A DNA stretch of 64,000 bases from Micromonospora sp. M71_S20 (GTDB taxonomy: Bacteria > Actinomycetota > Actinomycetes > Mycobacteriales > Micromonosporaceae), in the NCBI RefSeq assembly GCF_003664255.1, contig NZ_RCCV01000002.1, positions 126,501 to 190,500 on the forward strand. Direction: 5' to 3'. A model generated the notes under the pieces. It did not search any database and was not told the origin of the DNA. It saw nothing but the letters and a program-made list of their open reading frames with translations. Positions 7,652 through 16,586 of the stretch are shown here, in pieces. Within the stretch, counting starts at the first letter, position 1, and each line of letters opens with the position of its first letter. The position numbers and the translations under genes are program-made.

Positions 7652-8830
7652 ATGCCGGCCGTTGCCGCCCCGACCACGTCGCCCACCACGCCGGACACTC
7701 CGGCCGGCGGCGCGTTCACTCTGATCTTCACCCGCCTGCCGGCGCTGCTGCGCCTGGCCTGCGGCCTGGTCGGCGCGGTGGTCGCCCTGTCGGTGCGTAC
7801 TCCGCCCGTCGAGCCGGCGCTGCTGGTTCCGGCCGTCGCGGCCCTGACCGCCTGGTCGGTCTGGTACGCGTTCCGCGCGCTGCGCCACGGCATCGGCCGC
7901 CCGATGGTGCTCGGCGACGTGGCGCTGACCGCCGCCGCCTGCCTGGCGATGCCGGTGCTGGTCGCCCCGGAGGTGCTGCCCGGCGAGGTGAGCTGGATCG
8001 CGGTGCTGGCCAGCACCACGGTCCTCAACGCGCAGGCCAACGCCCCCATCGGTTGGTCGGTTCCGGCGGGGCTGTTGGTGACGGCGGCCTATGCGACCGG
8101 CGCGCACGCCGCCGGCCAGCCCGACGAGGCCGCCGCCCACGCGGTGACGCTGCTGGTGCAGACGGCCTGCGGCGCGCTGATCACCGCCATCATGCGGCGG
8201 CGGATCGGTCGGGCCGACGACGCCTTCGTGGCGCACCAGCGGCTCACCCGGGAGGCGCTGGTCGCCCGGACCGCGCGGGAGGCGGAGCGGCGGCAGAACC
8301 GGGATCTGCACGACACGGTGCTGGCCACCCTGACGGTGGTCGGGCTGGGCGCGGTCGCCGGCCCGTCCGCCGCGCTGCGCGAACGGTGCGCCGCCGAGCT
8401 GCGTACCCTCACCGCGCTGGCCGACGCGCGGTCCGCGCCCGAGGAGGGGCCGGTGCCGCTGGACGGGCGGCTGCGGGCGGTGCGCGCCCGGCTGCCCGAA
8501 CTGCCGGTCACCACCGAGCTGGCGCCGTGCGTCGTGCCCGCCCCGGTCGCGGAGGCCCTCGCGGAGAGCACGTACGCGGCGCTGTCCAACGTGCTCCGGC
8601 ACGCGCCGGGCGCGTCCGCCGCGCTGCGACTGAGCCGGGTCGCCGACACCGTCGTGGTCGAGCTCGCCGACGACGGTCCGGGCTTCGACCCGGCGGCCGT
8701 TCCCGCGCACCGGTACGGGCTACGCGAGTCGGTACGCGGCCGGATGTCCTCCGTCGGGGGGCGCGCCGAGATCGACTCGCGCCCCGGCACCGGTACGCGG
8801 ATCCGGTTGGAGTGGTCCGGTGTCGACTGA
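7652..8830 (+). CDS. sensor histidine kinase (HisKA_3 type)
   Basis: 392 residues. ATG at 7652 has AAGGA 12 bases upstream. The N-terminal half holds about five or six membrane helices, then a coiled stretch leads to the H-box NRDLHDTVLATL, the site of autophosphorylation. The C-terminal ATPase has the N-box ALSNVLRHAPG, the G1 box DDGPGFDP and the G2 region GRAEIDSRPGTGTR. It is the working kinase for the response regulator at 9968 and overlaps the next gene by 11 bp. The stimulus cannot be read; there is no large extracellular sensor domain. Confidence 0.9.
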   Translation: MPAVAAPTTSPTTPDTPAGGAFTLIFTRLPALLRLACGLVGAVVALSVRTPPVEPALLVPAVAALTAWSVWYAFRALRHGIGRPMVLGDVALTAAACLAMPVLVAPEVLPGEVSWIAVLASTTVLNAQANAPIGWSVPAGLLVTAAYATGAHAAGQPDEAAAHAVTLLVQTACGALITAIMRRRIGRADDAFVAHQRLTREALVARTAREAERRQNRDLHDTVLATLTVVGLGAVAGPSAALRERCAAELRTLTALADARSAPEEGPVPLDGRLRAVRARLPELPVTTELAPCVVPAPVAEALAESTYAALSNVLRHAPGASAALRLSRVADTVVVELADDGPGFDPAAVPAHRYGLRESVRGRMSSVGGRAEIDSRPGTGTRIRLEWSGVD

Positions 8831-9995
8831 GACGACGACGGCTCCGGCGACGGCGGTGCCGGCGGCGCGTACGCCGGACGCAGGCCGGTCCCCGGTGGAC
8901 CCGGCGGCGGCGGTGGCCGCCGCCTCCGACGGCGGCGCCCGGGTCGTGGCGGTGGTCATCGCGCTGGCCTGGCACACGGCGATCGCGCTGCCCGCGGTGC
9001 TGGGCGCGTGGGCGGAACTGGCCGCGCCGACGGTGGTCCTCGCCGGCTGGCTGCTCGCGGCGGTGATCGGGGTGCTGGCCGGCCTGCGGCTGCTGCGCGA
9101 CGCGCGCCTGCCGGCCTGGCCGCTGGCCGCGCTGCTGCTGGTGGTCGACGCGGTGGTATTCGCGGCGGCCGGTGAGCGGCACCTCTTCACCGCCGCGAAC
9201 TGGGTGTGGGGCACCCTCGGCTGGTTCTTCGTCATGGTGCTGTGGGGGCGGCGAGCCGCCGGGCTGATCGCGACGCTGGGCGTCCACGCGCTGATCGCGC
9301 TGGCCGGGGTGCTCGGCCACGGCGCGACCGCCCCCGCCGACCTGGCCCGGTACGCCATGTCCGTCTACGCCACGTCGACCCTTCAGGTGGCGGTCTTCGT
9401 GGGCGGCACGGCGATCGCGCGGCTGGCCCGGCAGCGGGCCGTCGCGGCGGCGGCCGCCCACGCGGCGGAGGCCGAACGCGACGCCGCCGAACGGGCCCGG
9501 CGGGAACGGCACGCCCGCCTGACGCTCGTCAGCGGCGCCGCCGAGGAGGTGCTCGCGGAGCTGGCCGAGGGTCGGGCGGACCCGGCCGACCCGGACGTGC
9601 AGCGGCGGGCGGTGCTGGCCGCCGCCCGGCTGCGCAGGCTCATCGCCGAGTCCGACGACGTGCCCGACCCGCTGCTGCACGAGCTGCGGGCTGCCGCCGA
9701 CCTGGCGGACCGCAACGGGCTGCCGATCGACCTGGTGACGATCGGCGACCCGCCGCCCCTGCCGGTGCAGGTGCGCCGCCGGCTGGGCGACCCACTCACC
9801 GCGCTCCTGGCCGACGCCCGGGGCTGGGCCCGGCTGACCGTCGTCGCCGGGCCCGACGAGGTGGTGGTCAGCCTGGTCACGCCCGACCGGCCCGGTCCCG
9901 ACACCGCCGGACCGCCGGGCGACGACGGGCGGGTGGAGTACCTCTACGAGCGGGACGGGGAGATCAGATGGGCGCAGACCCGGTGGCGGGGGTGA
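8820..9995 (+). CDS. kinase-like membrane protein with degenerate catalytic core
   Basis: 391 residues, GTG start inside the end of the kinase gene. It is built like its upstream neighbour: about five membrane helices, then a coiled coil (residues about 200-230), then a dimerisation-like helix and a small alpha/beta domain. Where a kinase has the LHD H-box it reads RRERHARLTLVSGAAEEV. The N-box Asn and the DxGxG box of the ATPase are not recognisable (DPLTALLADARGWARLTVV). It therefore looks like a duplicated kinase that has lost catalysis and may act as a sensor or modulator in a complex with the active kinase. Its end overlaps the regulator gene by 28 bp. Confidence 0.72.
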   Translation: MSTETTTAPATAVPAARTPDAGRSPVDPAAAVAAASDGGARVVAVVIALAWHTAIALPAVLGAWAELAAPTVVLAGWLLAAVIGVLAGLRLLRDARLPAWPLAALLLVVDAVVFAAAGERHLFTAANWVWGTLGWFFVMVLWGRRAAGLIATLGVHALIALAGVLGHGATAPADLARYAMSVYATSTLQVAVFVGGTAIARLARQRAVAAAAAHAAEAERDAAERARRERHARLTLVSGAAEEVLAELAEGRADPADPDVQRRAVLAAARLRRLIAESDDVPDPLLHELRAAADLADRNGLPIDLVTIGDPPPLPVQVRRRLGDPLTALLADARGWARLTVVAGPDEVVVSLVTPDRPGPDTAGPPGDDGRVEYLYERDGEIRWAQTRWRG

Positions 9996-10681
9996 CCGGC
10001 GGTCGACCGGTCGGCGTGGCGATCGTGGACGACCACCCGGTCGTCATCGAGGGGGTCCGCGTCTGGCTGGCCACCGAGCCCCGGCTGACGGTGCTGGCGA
10101 CCGGCGACGACCCGGACGCCGTGCTGCGGGCCGCCCCCGACGCCGACGTGATCCTGCTCGACCTGCGGCTGCACGGGCGGATGGCCCTCGACAAGCTCGC
10201 CGAGCTGAGCGCGGCCGGCCGGCGGGTGGTGGTCTACTCGGAGCACACCGAGCCGCAGACGATCCTCGCCTCCCTGGACGCCGGGGCGGTCGCGTTCCTG
10301 GCCAAGCACGAGGGGCGGGAACACTGCGTGGCCACCGTGCTGGCCGCCGCCAGCGACCGCCCGTACGTGCCGCCGGCGCTCGCCGGGGCGATCGTGGGTG
10401 ACCCCCGCCCGGACCGGCCCGCCCTGTCCGACAAGGAACGTGAGGCGCTGCTGCTGTGGTTCCAGTCGATGTCGAAGGCGTCGGTGGCCCGTCGGATGCG
10501 GATCAGCGAGCACACCGTCAAGCAGTACGTCGACCGGGCGCGGATCAAGTACACCCGAGCGGGGCGACCGGCCGCCACCAAGGCGGCGCTGCTCGCCCGG
10601 GCGATCGAGGACGGCCTAGTCCGGCCGGAGGAGATCGGCATCTATCGGTCACAGGCTTCCTACGACCGGCCGACCCCCTAA
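9968..10681 (+). CDS. NarL/LuxR-family response regulator
   Basis: 237 residues. The ATG at 9968 follows GGGGAGATC. The receiver domain (residues about 14-125) has the acidic pair VDDH, the phospho-acceptor Asp in VILLDLRLHG, the switch Ser in VVYSEH and the conserved Lys in FLAKHE. After a linker, residues about 150-215 form a LuxR-type helix-turn-helix (LSDKEREALLLWFQSMSKASVARRMRISEHTVKQYV). It is the output of the operon. Its targets are unknown; the operon itself or the following gene are candidates. Confidence 0.9.
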   Translation: MGADPVAGVTGGRPVGVAIVDDHPVVIEGVRVWLATEPRLTVLATGDDPDAVLRAAPDADVILLDLRLHGRMALDKLAELSAAGRRVVVYSEHTEPQTILASLDAGAVAFLAKHEGREHCVATVLAAASDRPYVPPALAGAIVGDPRPDRPALSDKEREALLLWFQSMSKASVARRMRISEHTVKQYVDRARIKYTRAGRPAATKAALLARAIEDGLVRPEEIGIYRSQASYDRPTP

Positions 10682-10754
10682 CGGGCGTCATGACAGCCGG
10701 CCGGGGGTCGGCGACGCTCGTAGCGAGATGCCGTCGGCACCGGAGGTCATGACG

Positions 10755-11477
10755 ATGCACGATGACGCGTCCCCCTTCTTCATCGCCCCGCACCGCTTCG
10801 ACGCGGACGACGAGGTGGCCCCGGCGCTGGACCGGCGGCACGAGCTGGTCGTCGAAGCCGGTGAGCGGGTGCTCGCCCGGCACCGGCTGCACGCGTCGGG
10901 GCACCTGCTCGGCCCGACGGAGGCATGGCGGCGGTGGACGCTGCCCGAGCCGGTGGCGGTGACCGTCACCGACCGGCGGATCGCGTACGTCGGCGGCGGG
11001 CCGCAGCTCGCCCTGGTCGACGGGGCCGTTGACGGCGCGCGGCACCGCCGGGGCGTCCGGCTGCCGGGTCTGGTCAGCGGTCAGATCCGCTGGCAGTGGC
11101 CGTCCCGCCTGGAGCTGCTGGCGGGGCCCGCTGCGCACGCCCGCCTGCTGGTGGTCTGCGACGCGCTGCGCACCATCCAGCAGCCGGCCCTCGGCCTCAC
11201 CGGCCCCGCCGGGGAGGTCGTCGAGCTGACCCGCCGGGTGCGCCGGGCGGTGGCCGGGTTCCGGCTGGCCCACCCCGAGCTGGTGGACCTGTCGCCGCCC
11301 GAGCGGGACGTGCTGGCGGTGCGGGCCGGGGCCGGGCCGGGCGCCGGCGAGGCCCGGATCACCCTGCCCGGGTCGCTGCCGGTCGAGTTCCACTCCCGGG
11401 ACGACTACTACCGGCCGGGACGCCTCGACCGTGGGTGGCACGGGCCCGCAGCCGGCGCAGCATCCGGGCATCGGTGA
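10755..11477 (+). CDS. hypothetical protein
   Basis: 240 residues; ATG at 10755 has GGAGG nine bases upstream (ATG at 10749 is too close). The centre reads like a small beta domain (WTLPEPVAVTVTDRRIAYVGGG) that could be a PH-like fold, followed by a helical part (VVELTRRVRRAVAGFRLAHPELV). No signal peptide or membrane segment. I do not recognise the family. It lies 73 bp after the response regulator on the same strand and overlaps the convergent GlxA-type gene by 119 bp, so one of the two C termini may be extended. Confidence 0.65.
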   Translation: MHDDASPFFIAPHRFDADDEVAPALDRRHELVVEAGERVLARHRLHASGHLLGPTEAWRRWTLPEPVAVTVTDRRIAYVGGGPQLALVDGAVDGARHRRGVRLPGLVSGQIRWQWPSRLELLAGPAAHARLLVVCDALRTIQQPALGLTGPAGEVVELTRRVRRAVAGFRLAHPELVDLSPPERDVLAVRAGAGPGAGEARITLPGSLPVEFHSRDDYYRPGRLDRGWHGPAAGAASGHR

Positions 11478-12339
11478 AGCCGACCGTACGGGCGGCCCCC
11501 TCCACGGTGGCGCCGTGCCCGATGAGGTGCTCGGCGCGTTCCACCCGCAGCAGCTGCTGGTAGCCGAGCGGGGTCAGCCCGGTGGCCTGCCGGAACAGCC
11601 GGGTCAGCGTCCGCTCGGCCACCCCGCCGACGGAGGCGAGGTCGGCCAGCGGCAACGGCTCGGCGAACCGACGGTCGATCAGGTCCTGCACCCGGTGCAC
11701 GGCGTCGGAGAGGTGCGACCGGTGCCGCAGCATGGCGCCGGCCTGCGGCTCATGCCCGTTGCGCCGGGAGTGCAGGACGAGGGTGCGGGCGATCCGCGCC
11801 GCCACCGCCGGCCCGTGCCGGGTGGCCACCAGGTGCAGCGCCACGTCCATGCCGCTGGCGATGCCGGCGGAGGTGACCACCCGCTCGTCGACCACGTAGA
11901 GCACGTCGCGGACCACCCGCGCCGCCGGGAACCGGCGGGCCAGTTCGTCCTGCACGTCGTGGTGGGTGGTGCAGCGGCGGCCGTCGAGCAGGCCGGCCCG
12001 GCCGAGGGCGTACGCGCCGGCGCAGACGCTGGCGACGGTGCCGCCGCCGGCGTGGTGGTCGGCCAGCCGCCGCAGGTCGCCCGGCCCGACGGGCCCCTGC
12101 GGCCCGTGTGCGCGCAGCCGCCATCCGGGTACGACCACCAGGTCGTCGCGGGTCAGCTCGGGCCACCGGAGCCCGGCCACCAGCGGTACGCCCTGCACGG
12201 TCGGCACGACCTCCCGGTCGGCGACGTAGTGCAGCCGGTAGTCGTACCCGAGGTCGGCGGCGGCGGAGAACACCTGGGCCGGGCCGGCGAGGTCCAGCAG
12301 GTGCAGCTGCGGGACGAGCAGGAAGACGACCCGGGGCAT
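11359..12339 (-). CDS. GlxA-family transcriptional regulator (DJ-1/PfpI plus AraC HTH)
   Basis: 326 residues. Residues 1-175 form a DJ-1/PfpI-like domain (VVFLLVPQLHLLDLAGPAQVF; nucleophile-elbow-like VASVCAGAYALG with Cys). Residues about 215-310 are an AraC-type DNA-binding domain with both helix-turn-helix motifs (LADLASVGGVAERTLTRLFRQATGLTPLGYQQ and ARTVGFTDARMLRRL). The gene starts four bases after the cysteine hydrolase gene and is co-transcribed with it. The pairing suggests control of a small-molecule detoxification or catabolic function. The last 20 residues are low complexity. Confidence 0.88.
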   Translation of the reverse strand: MPRVVFLLVPQLHLLDLAGPAQVFSAAADLGYDYRLHYVADREVVPTVQGVPLVAGLRWPELTRDDLVVVPGWRLRAHGPQGPVGPGDLRRLADHHAGGGTVASVCAGAYALGRAGLLDGRRCTTHHDVQDELARRFPAARVVRDVLYVVDERVVTSAGIASGMDVALHLVATRHGPAVAARIARTLVLHSRRNGHEPQAGAMLRHRSHLSDAVHRVQDLIDRRFAEPLPLADLASVGGVAERTLTRLFRQATGLTPLGYQQLLRVERAEHLIGHGATVEGAARTVGFTDARMLRRLRARATHGRGVPAGSSRPGSGTRPAATRAG

Positions 12340-12343
12340 CGGC

Positions 12344-12952
12344 TCAGGCCCGCGCGCCGGCCGGAACCGCGCCGGTCACCTCGGCCACGGTGCGGATGGT
12401 GGCGAAGCGGCCGGCGAGGGCGTACTCGGTGCGGGCGGTCATCTCCTCGCTCGACAGGGTGCGCGGGTCGGCGAGGATCTCCTCCTGCGTGGCCGTGGCC
12501 GGCAGGTCCCGGTGCGGGGTCGGGAAGGTCACCGTCGCGTCCGTCACGAAGGTCACCTCGTAGCCGAGGTCGCAGCCGACCCGGGCGGTGGTCTCGACGC
12601 ACTGTTCGGTGCGGATGCCGCAGACCGTGATCTCGCCGACGCCCGCCGTCATCAGCAGCTGCTGGAGGTTGGTGGTGGTGAAGGCGTTGTGCGACGTCTT
12701 CACCAGCGTGGGTTCCCCCGCCGCGGGCGACAGCCCCTCGATCAGGCGGACGTGCCCGTTGGCCGGGTCGAAGACCCCGCCGGTGCCCGGCTCGGCGTGC
12801 AGGACCCAGACGACCAGGTCGCCGCTCCCCCGGGCGGCGGCGACGAGCCGGCCCACCTGCCCGACGATGTCGGGGTTGGAGGCGTACGCCCAGCTGGGGC
12901 GGCGGCGGAAGGACTCCTGGACGTCGATGACGACGAGTGCTGATCTGCTCAT
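12344..12952 (-). CDS. isochorismatase-family cysteine hydrolase
   Basis: 202 residues from the ATG at 12952. The family's motifs are visible: ALVVIDVQESF with the catalytic Asp, LVKTSHNAFTTTNL with the Lys, and TVCGIRTEQCVETTARVGCDLGYEVTFVTDA, where TEQC carries the catalytic Cys preceded by the usual oxyanion loop. Such enzymes hydrolyse amide or vinyl-ether bonds of small molecules (nicotinamide, N-carbamoyl compounds, isochorismate). The exact substrate cannot be told. It forms a two-gene unit with the GlxA-type regulator. Confidence 0.88.
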   Translation of the reverse strand: MSRSALVVIDVQESFRRRPSWAYASNPDIVGQVGRLVAAARGSGDLVVWVLHAEPGTGGVFDPANGHVRLIEGLSPAAGEPTLVKTSHNAFTTTNLQQLLMTAGVGEITVCGIRTEQCVETTARVGCDLGYEVTFVTDATVTFPTPHRDLPATATQEEILADPRTLSSEEMTARTEYALAGRFATIRTVAEVTGAVPAGARA

Positions 12953-13095
12953 GGGTTGAATCCTCGCCGGGTACGCGCCGGCGCGGCAGGCACCATCACG
13001 CCCCGCTGCGGAACGATCCGGCCACCCCGGCGACCGCCGACCGACCCGCCGACCGGGAACCTCCGTCGGGCGTCGGGTCGATCGGGAGACGCTTC

Positions 13096-13854
13096 TCAGG
13101 CGTCGGGGTCGACCGCGGCGGCCCGGCGGCGGACCTCCAGGTCGGCGGCCTCCTCCAGCGTGGGCGCGGTGCCGCCCAGGTGCGCCGGGAGCCACCAGGT
13201 GTCGTCGGGGCCGGCGGGGGCGTCGGGGTACTCCCGCTGGGCCCGGTCGACCAGCGCGGTGAGCCGCTCCTTCAGGTCGACGGTCATCGCGTTGGCGTCC
13301 GGGTAGGCCGCCGGGTCCATCGGCTCGCCGACCAGGATCGTGATCGGGGTGTGCCGGCGGGTCAGGGTGCGCGGTCGGCCCTTGGTCCAGAGCCGCTGGG
13401 TGCCCCAGATTGCGACCGGCAGCACCGGCACACCTGCCTCGGACGCCATCCGGGTCGTCCCGCTCTTGAGTGACTTGACCGTGAACGACCGGCTGATCGT
13501 CGCCTCCGGGAAGACGCCGACCACCTCACCGCGCCTCAGCGCGCTGACCGCCGTCGCGTACGACCCGGCGCCCGCCCGCCGGTCCACCGGGATGTGCCGC
13601 ATGCCCCGCATCAGCGGGCCGGACACCTTGTGCGTGAAGACGGACTTCTTGGCCATGAACCGCACCAGCCGCTTCGCGGGGTTCGCGCCCAGCCCGCAGA
13701 AGATGAAGTCGAGGTAGCTGACGTGGTTGCTGGCCAGCACCGCCCCGCCCGTACGCGGCACGTGGTGGGCGCCCTCGATGGTGATCTTCAGGTCCAGGAC
13801 CCGGAACATCGTCTTGGCGGCGGCGATCACGGGCGGGTACACGAGTTCCGGCAT
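13096..13854 (-). CDS. 1-acyl-sn-glycerol-3-phosphate acyltransferase family (PlsC)
   Basis: 252 residues. The acyltransferase core is complete: NHVSYLD is the catalytic HX4D motif, followed by the positively charged RFMAKKSVF, the phosphate-binding FPEAT, and VPVLPVAIWGTQ. There is one weak hydrophobic stretch, so a peripheral membrane association is likely. The usual reaction is transfer of a fatty acyl chain to lysophosphatidic acid in phospholipid synthesis. Sugar or mannoside acceptors also occur in this family. It stands alone, with about 160 bp free on its left. Confidence 0.88.
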   Translation of the reverse strand: MPELVYPPVIAAAKTMFRVLDLKITIEGAHHVPRTGGAVLASNHVSYLDFIFCGLGANPAKRLVRFMAKKSVFTHKVSGPLMRGMRHIPVDRRAGAGSYATAVSALRRGEVVGVFPEATISRSFTVKSLKSGTTRMASEAGVPVLPVAIWGTQRLWTKGRPRTLTRRHTPITILVGEPMDPAAYPDANAMTVDLKERLTALVDRAQREYPDAPAGPDDTWWLPAHLGGTAPTLEEAADLEVRRRAAAVDPDA

Positions 13855-14016
13855 GGCGCGAACTTACCCTGCCCGGCTGAACCCCATGCCGACCCGCCGG
13901 GCCGCCGCGCCCGGCCCGCTCCCGCCCGCCCGTGCGGGCTGGCCCCCGGTCGCGGGTGGCCGGCGGCGCCCGGTCCGCCCGGTCGCCGCCGGCCTCCCGC
14001 GGGAGCCGGGCCCGCG

Positions 14017-16077
14017 CTAGTCGGTGAGCCGGTGCATGTCGAGGCGGCCCCGGGCGAACGCGTCGACACGGCCCCACCGGCCCGGGATGTCCAGCACCTC
14101 GATCCGCCCCATCCCGATCGGCAGCCGGGGCTCCACCGCGAGGTGCCCCTCGTGCGGCTCCAGGCCGAGCATGGTCCGCAGCAGCAGCAGCGGCGTGCCG
14201 GTCGACCAGGCCTGCGGGCTGCACGCGGTCGGGTACTCCACCGGGAACTTGGTCAGCTCGCGGGGGTAGCCCCCGAACGCCTCCGGCAGCCGGCCCTCGA
14301 AGTAGGTGGCCGCGTCGAGGATGCCGTTGGCGATGACCGCCGCCTCCTCGGCGAAGCCGTACCGGCGCAGGCCCCAGGCGATGAAGGAGTTGTCGAACGG
14401 CCAGATCGTGCCGTTGTGGTAGCCGATCGGGTTGTAGCGGACCTCGCCCTCGGCCAGCGTCCGCACCCCCCAGCCGGTGAAGAGCCGGGGACCGACCAGG
14501 TGCTCGGCGATCTTCTCGGCCCGGTCGTGGTCGACGATGCCGCTCCAGAGCAGATGACCGATGTTGGAGCTCAGCACGTCGCACTGGCGGCCGTCCGGGT
14601 CCAGGGCCAGGGCGTAGTACTGGCCGTCCTCCACCCAGAAGTCCCGGTTGAACCGCTCCTTCAGCGCCGCCGCCTCCCGCTCCAGCCGGTCGGCGAAGTC
14701 CGGGTCGCCCCAGAACTCGCGCGCCAGGCGGGCGGCCCGCAGCTTCGCGTCGTACGCGTACCCCTGCACCTCGCAGGTGGCCCGGGGGAACGGCGGCAGC
14801 TTGCCGTCCCGGTAGGAGATGGAGTCCCAGGAGTCCTTCCAGCACTGGTTCTCCAGGCCGGTGTCGGTGTTGCGCCGCTCGTACCAGATGTAGCCGCTGC
14901 CGACCAGGTCGGCGTAGTCGTCGATCCACTTCAACGCGGCCCGGCACTCCCGCTCCAGCTCCATGACCAGCTCGACGTCCCCGCTCCACTTCTCGTACTC
15001 GTCGAGCAGCACCAGGAACAGCGGGGTCGCGTCCACCGACCCGTAGTACGGCGAGTGCGGCTGTTCCTCGAAGGCGGCGGTCTCGCCGTACCGCATCTCG
15101 TGCAGGATCCGGCCCGGGTCCTCGTCGCGGAAGTCGTCGAACCGGGTGCCCTGGAGCGAGGCCAGGATCCGCAGCGTGGTCTTCGACAGGTCCGGCGTGA
15201 ACGGCAGCGTCTGCAGACAGGTCAGGATGCTGTCCCGCCCGAACATGGTCATGAACCAGGGCAGGCCGGCGGCCGGCAACGACGCCCCGCCGAGGGAGAG
15301 CGGCGAGAAGCGCAGCGCGGCCAGGTCGATCAGGCTGCGCCGGTACGTCGAGGCGACCCGGTCGTGCTGGCTGTTGACCTTGGGAGCCCTGGCGATCCAC
15401 TCCTCGAGGTCGTGCTGGAGGGCGAGCCGCTCGGTGGTGTGCGCCCGCAGGCCCATCCGCAGGTCCCGCCCGCCCGGCGAGAGCGCCATGGTCTTGACGT
15501 CGATCTCGGACTCCCACCGCTCGTTGGGCTGCAGGTGGATGGAGTAGGCGAAGCCCTTGCGGTCGTACCGCGGCGCCGGGGACGCGGAGATCAACGTCTC
15601 CCGGATGAAGTTGCCCCGCCGGTAGCCCAGGCGCAGCCGGTCCGACTCGACCTCCGTGTAGATCTCGCCCTTCTTGTTGAGAATCTCGTCCTTGACCTGG
15701 AAAAGGTCGGCGAAGTCGGACGCCGCCTCCATCCTGATCTCCAGGTCGACCGGCTTCTCGTCGTGGTTGAGGATGGTGAGCGTCTCCCGGAAGCTGCCCC
15801 CCACCGCCCGCTCCCGGATGATCGACAGCTTGGCGTCGATGTAGTGCGTCGCCATCCCCGGCACCAGGAAGAAGCGGGCCTCGTAGTACTGGAGGTCGTC
15901 GTACGACAGGGGGGTGAGCCGGTCGCCGTTCACCGTCAGCACCCACGTCGACAGGTACCGCGTGTCCAGGGAGAAGAACCCCGTCGGCTCGCTCGGTGTC
16001 GCCTCGATGTCACCGGTGTCCTCCGACACCACGAAGGTGCTGCCGTCCAGGATCCGGATCGTGTTGCTCTGCGCCAT
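14017..16077 (-). CDS. glycogen-debranching-type amylo-alpha-1,6-glucosidase
   Basis: 686 residues, cytoplasmic. Residues 1-240 match the N-terminal domain of bacterial debranching enzymes (IRILDGSTFVVSEDTGDI, FFSLDTRYLS). Residues about 280-650 form an (alpha/alpha)6 barrel catalytic domain with LPWFMTMFGRDSI, the acid-rich QCWKDSWDSISYRDG and YNPIGYHNGTIWPFDNS. The likely role is removal of alpha-1,6 branches or related glucan trimming. Its ATG shares one base with the stop of the SCP2 gene (TGATG), so the two are translationally coupled. Trehalase-like activity is an alternative, since the barrel families are close. Confidence 0.85.
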   Translation of the reverse strand: MAQSNTIRILDGSTFVVSEDTGDIEATPSEPTGFFSLDTRYLSTWVLTVNGDRLTPLSYDDLQYYEARFFLVPGMATHYIDAKLSIIRERAVGGSFRETLTILNHDEKPVDLEIRMEAASDFADLFQVKDEILNKKGEIYTEVESDRLRLGYRRGNFIRETLISASPAPRYDRKGFAYSIHLQPNERWESEIDVKTMALSPGGRDLRMGLRAHTTERLALQHDLEEWIARAPKVNSQHDRVASTYRRSLIDLAALRFSPLSLGGASLPAAGLPWFMTMFGRDSILTCLQTLPFTPDLSKTTLRILASLQGTRFDDFRDEDPGRILHEMRYGETAAFEEQPHSPYYGSVDATPLFLVLLDEYEKWSGDVELVMELERECRAALKWIDDYADLVGSGYIWYERRNTDTGLENQCWKDSWDSISYRDGKLPPFPRATCEVQGYAYDAKLRAARLAREFWGDPDFADRLEREAAALKERFNRDFWVEDGQYYALALDPDGRQCDVLSSNIGHLLWSGIVDHDRAEKIAEHLVGPRLFTGWGVRTLAEGEVRYNPIGYHNGTIWPFDNSFIAWGLRRYGFAEEAAVIANGILDAATYFEGRLPEAFGGYPRELTKFPVEYPTACSPQAWSTGTPLLLLRTMLGLEPHEGHLAVEPRLPIGMGRIEVLDIPGRWGRVDAFARGRLDMHRLTD

Positions 16078-16454
16078 CACCGCACCTCCTGATGGGCCTC
16101 GAAGTGCCGGCGTGGTCCACGGGCGTCCGGATGGCCGGGGAAGAGCCGCTCCATCTGCACCACCAGTCGGAGGTCCCCGCTCACCGTCATGTCCCCCCGC
16201 AGCAGCGCCGCCACCCCGTGCTCGCGGCCGGCGGCGAGTTCCTCGAAGAGCTCGGGGCTGGTCCCGACGACCGTGTCGGCCTCCTGGTCCTCCCGGCTCA
16301 CCTGGAGCCGGCCGTGGTCGATCCGCAGCAGCCAGTGCGTCGTGTGCGCCCCCTCGTGCAGGTCCAGGCGCAGGGTCCCGGAGGACTTCGCCAGCAGGGG
16401 GTCGTACCCCCGCCGGTCGAGGTCCTCGAAGAACCTCGTCGTCGCGTCCACCAT
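16077..16454 (-). CDS. SCP2 sterol-binding-domain protein
   Basis: 125 residues, nearly all one SCP2-type domain: TTRFFEDLDRRGYDP, then beta strands (GTLRLDLHEG, HWLLRIDHGRLQVS) and the closing DTVVGTSPELFEELAAGREHGVAALLRGDMTVSGDLRL. The fold has a hydrophobic tunnel for lipids or other apolar ligands. It is the first gene of a coupled pair with the debranching-type enzyme, an unexpected partner. Its ligand is unknown. Confidence 0.85.
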   Translation of the reverse strand: MVDATTRFFEDLDRRGYDPLLAKSSGTLRLDLHEGAHTTHWLLRIDHGRLQVSREDQEADTVVGTSPELFEELAAGREHGVAALLRGDMTVSGDLRLVVQMERLFPGHPDARGPRRHFEAHQEVR

Positions 16455-16586
16455 CGGGTCCTCTCCTCCCCCCGTCGGTCAATGTCCCGAGCAGGGGGTC
16501 CCCGTCCGGTGCCGGGCCAACCTCGCCCGGATGGGGTGAGTCGCGCGTCGCGACGGTGCGCTCGCTCCCCGTCCGGGGCGCATCGG

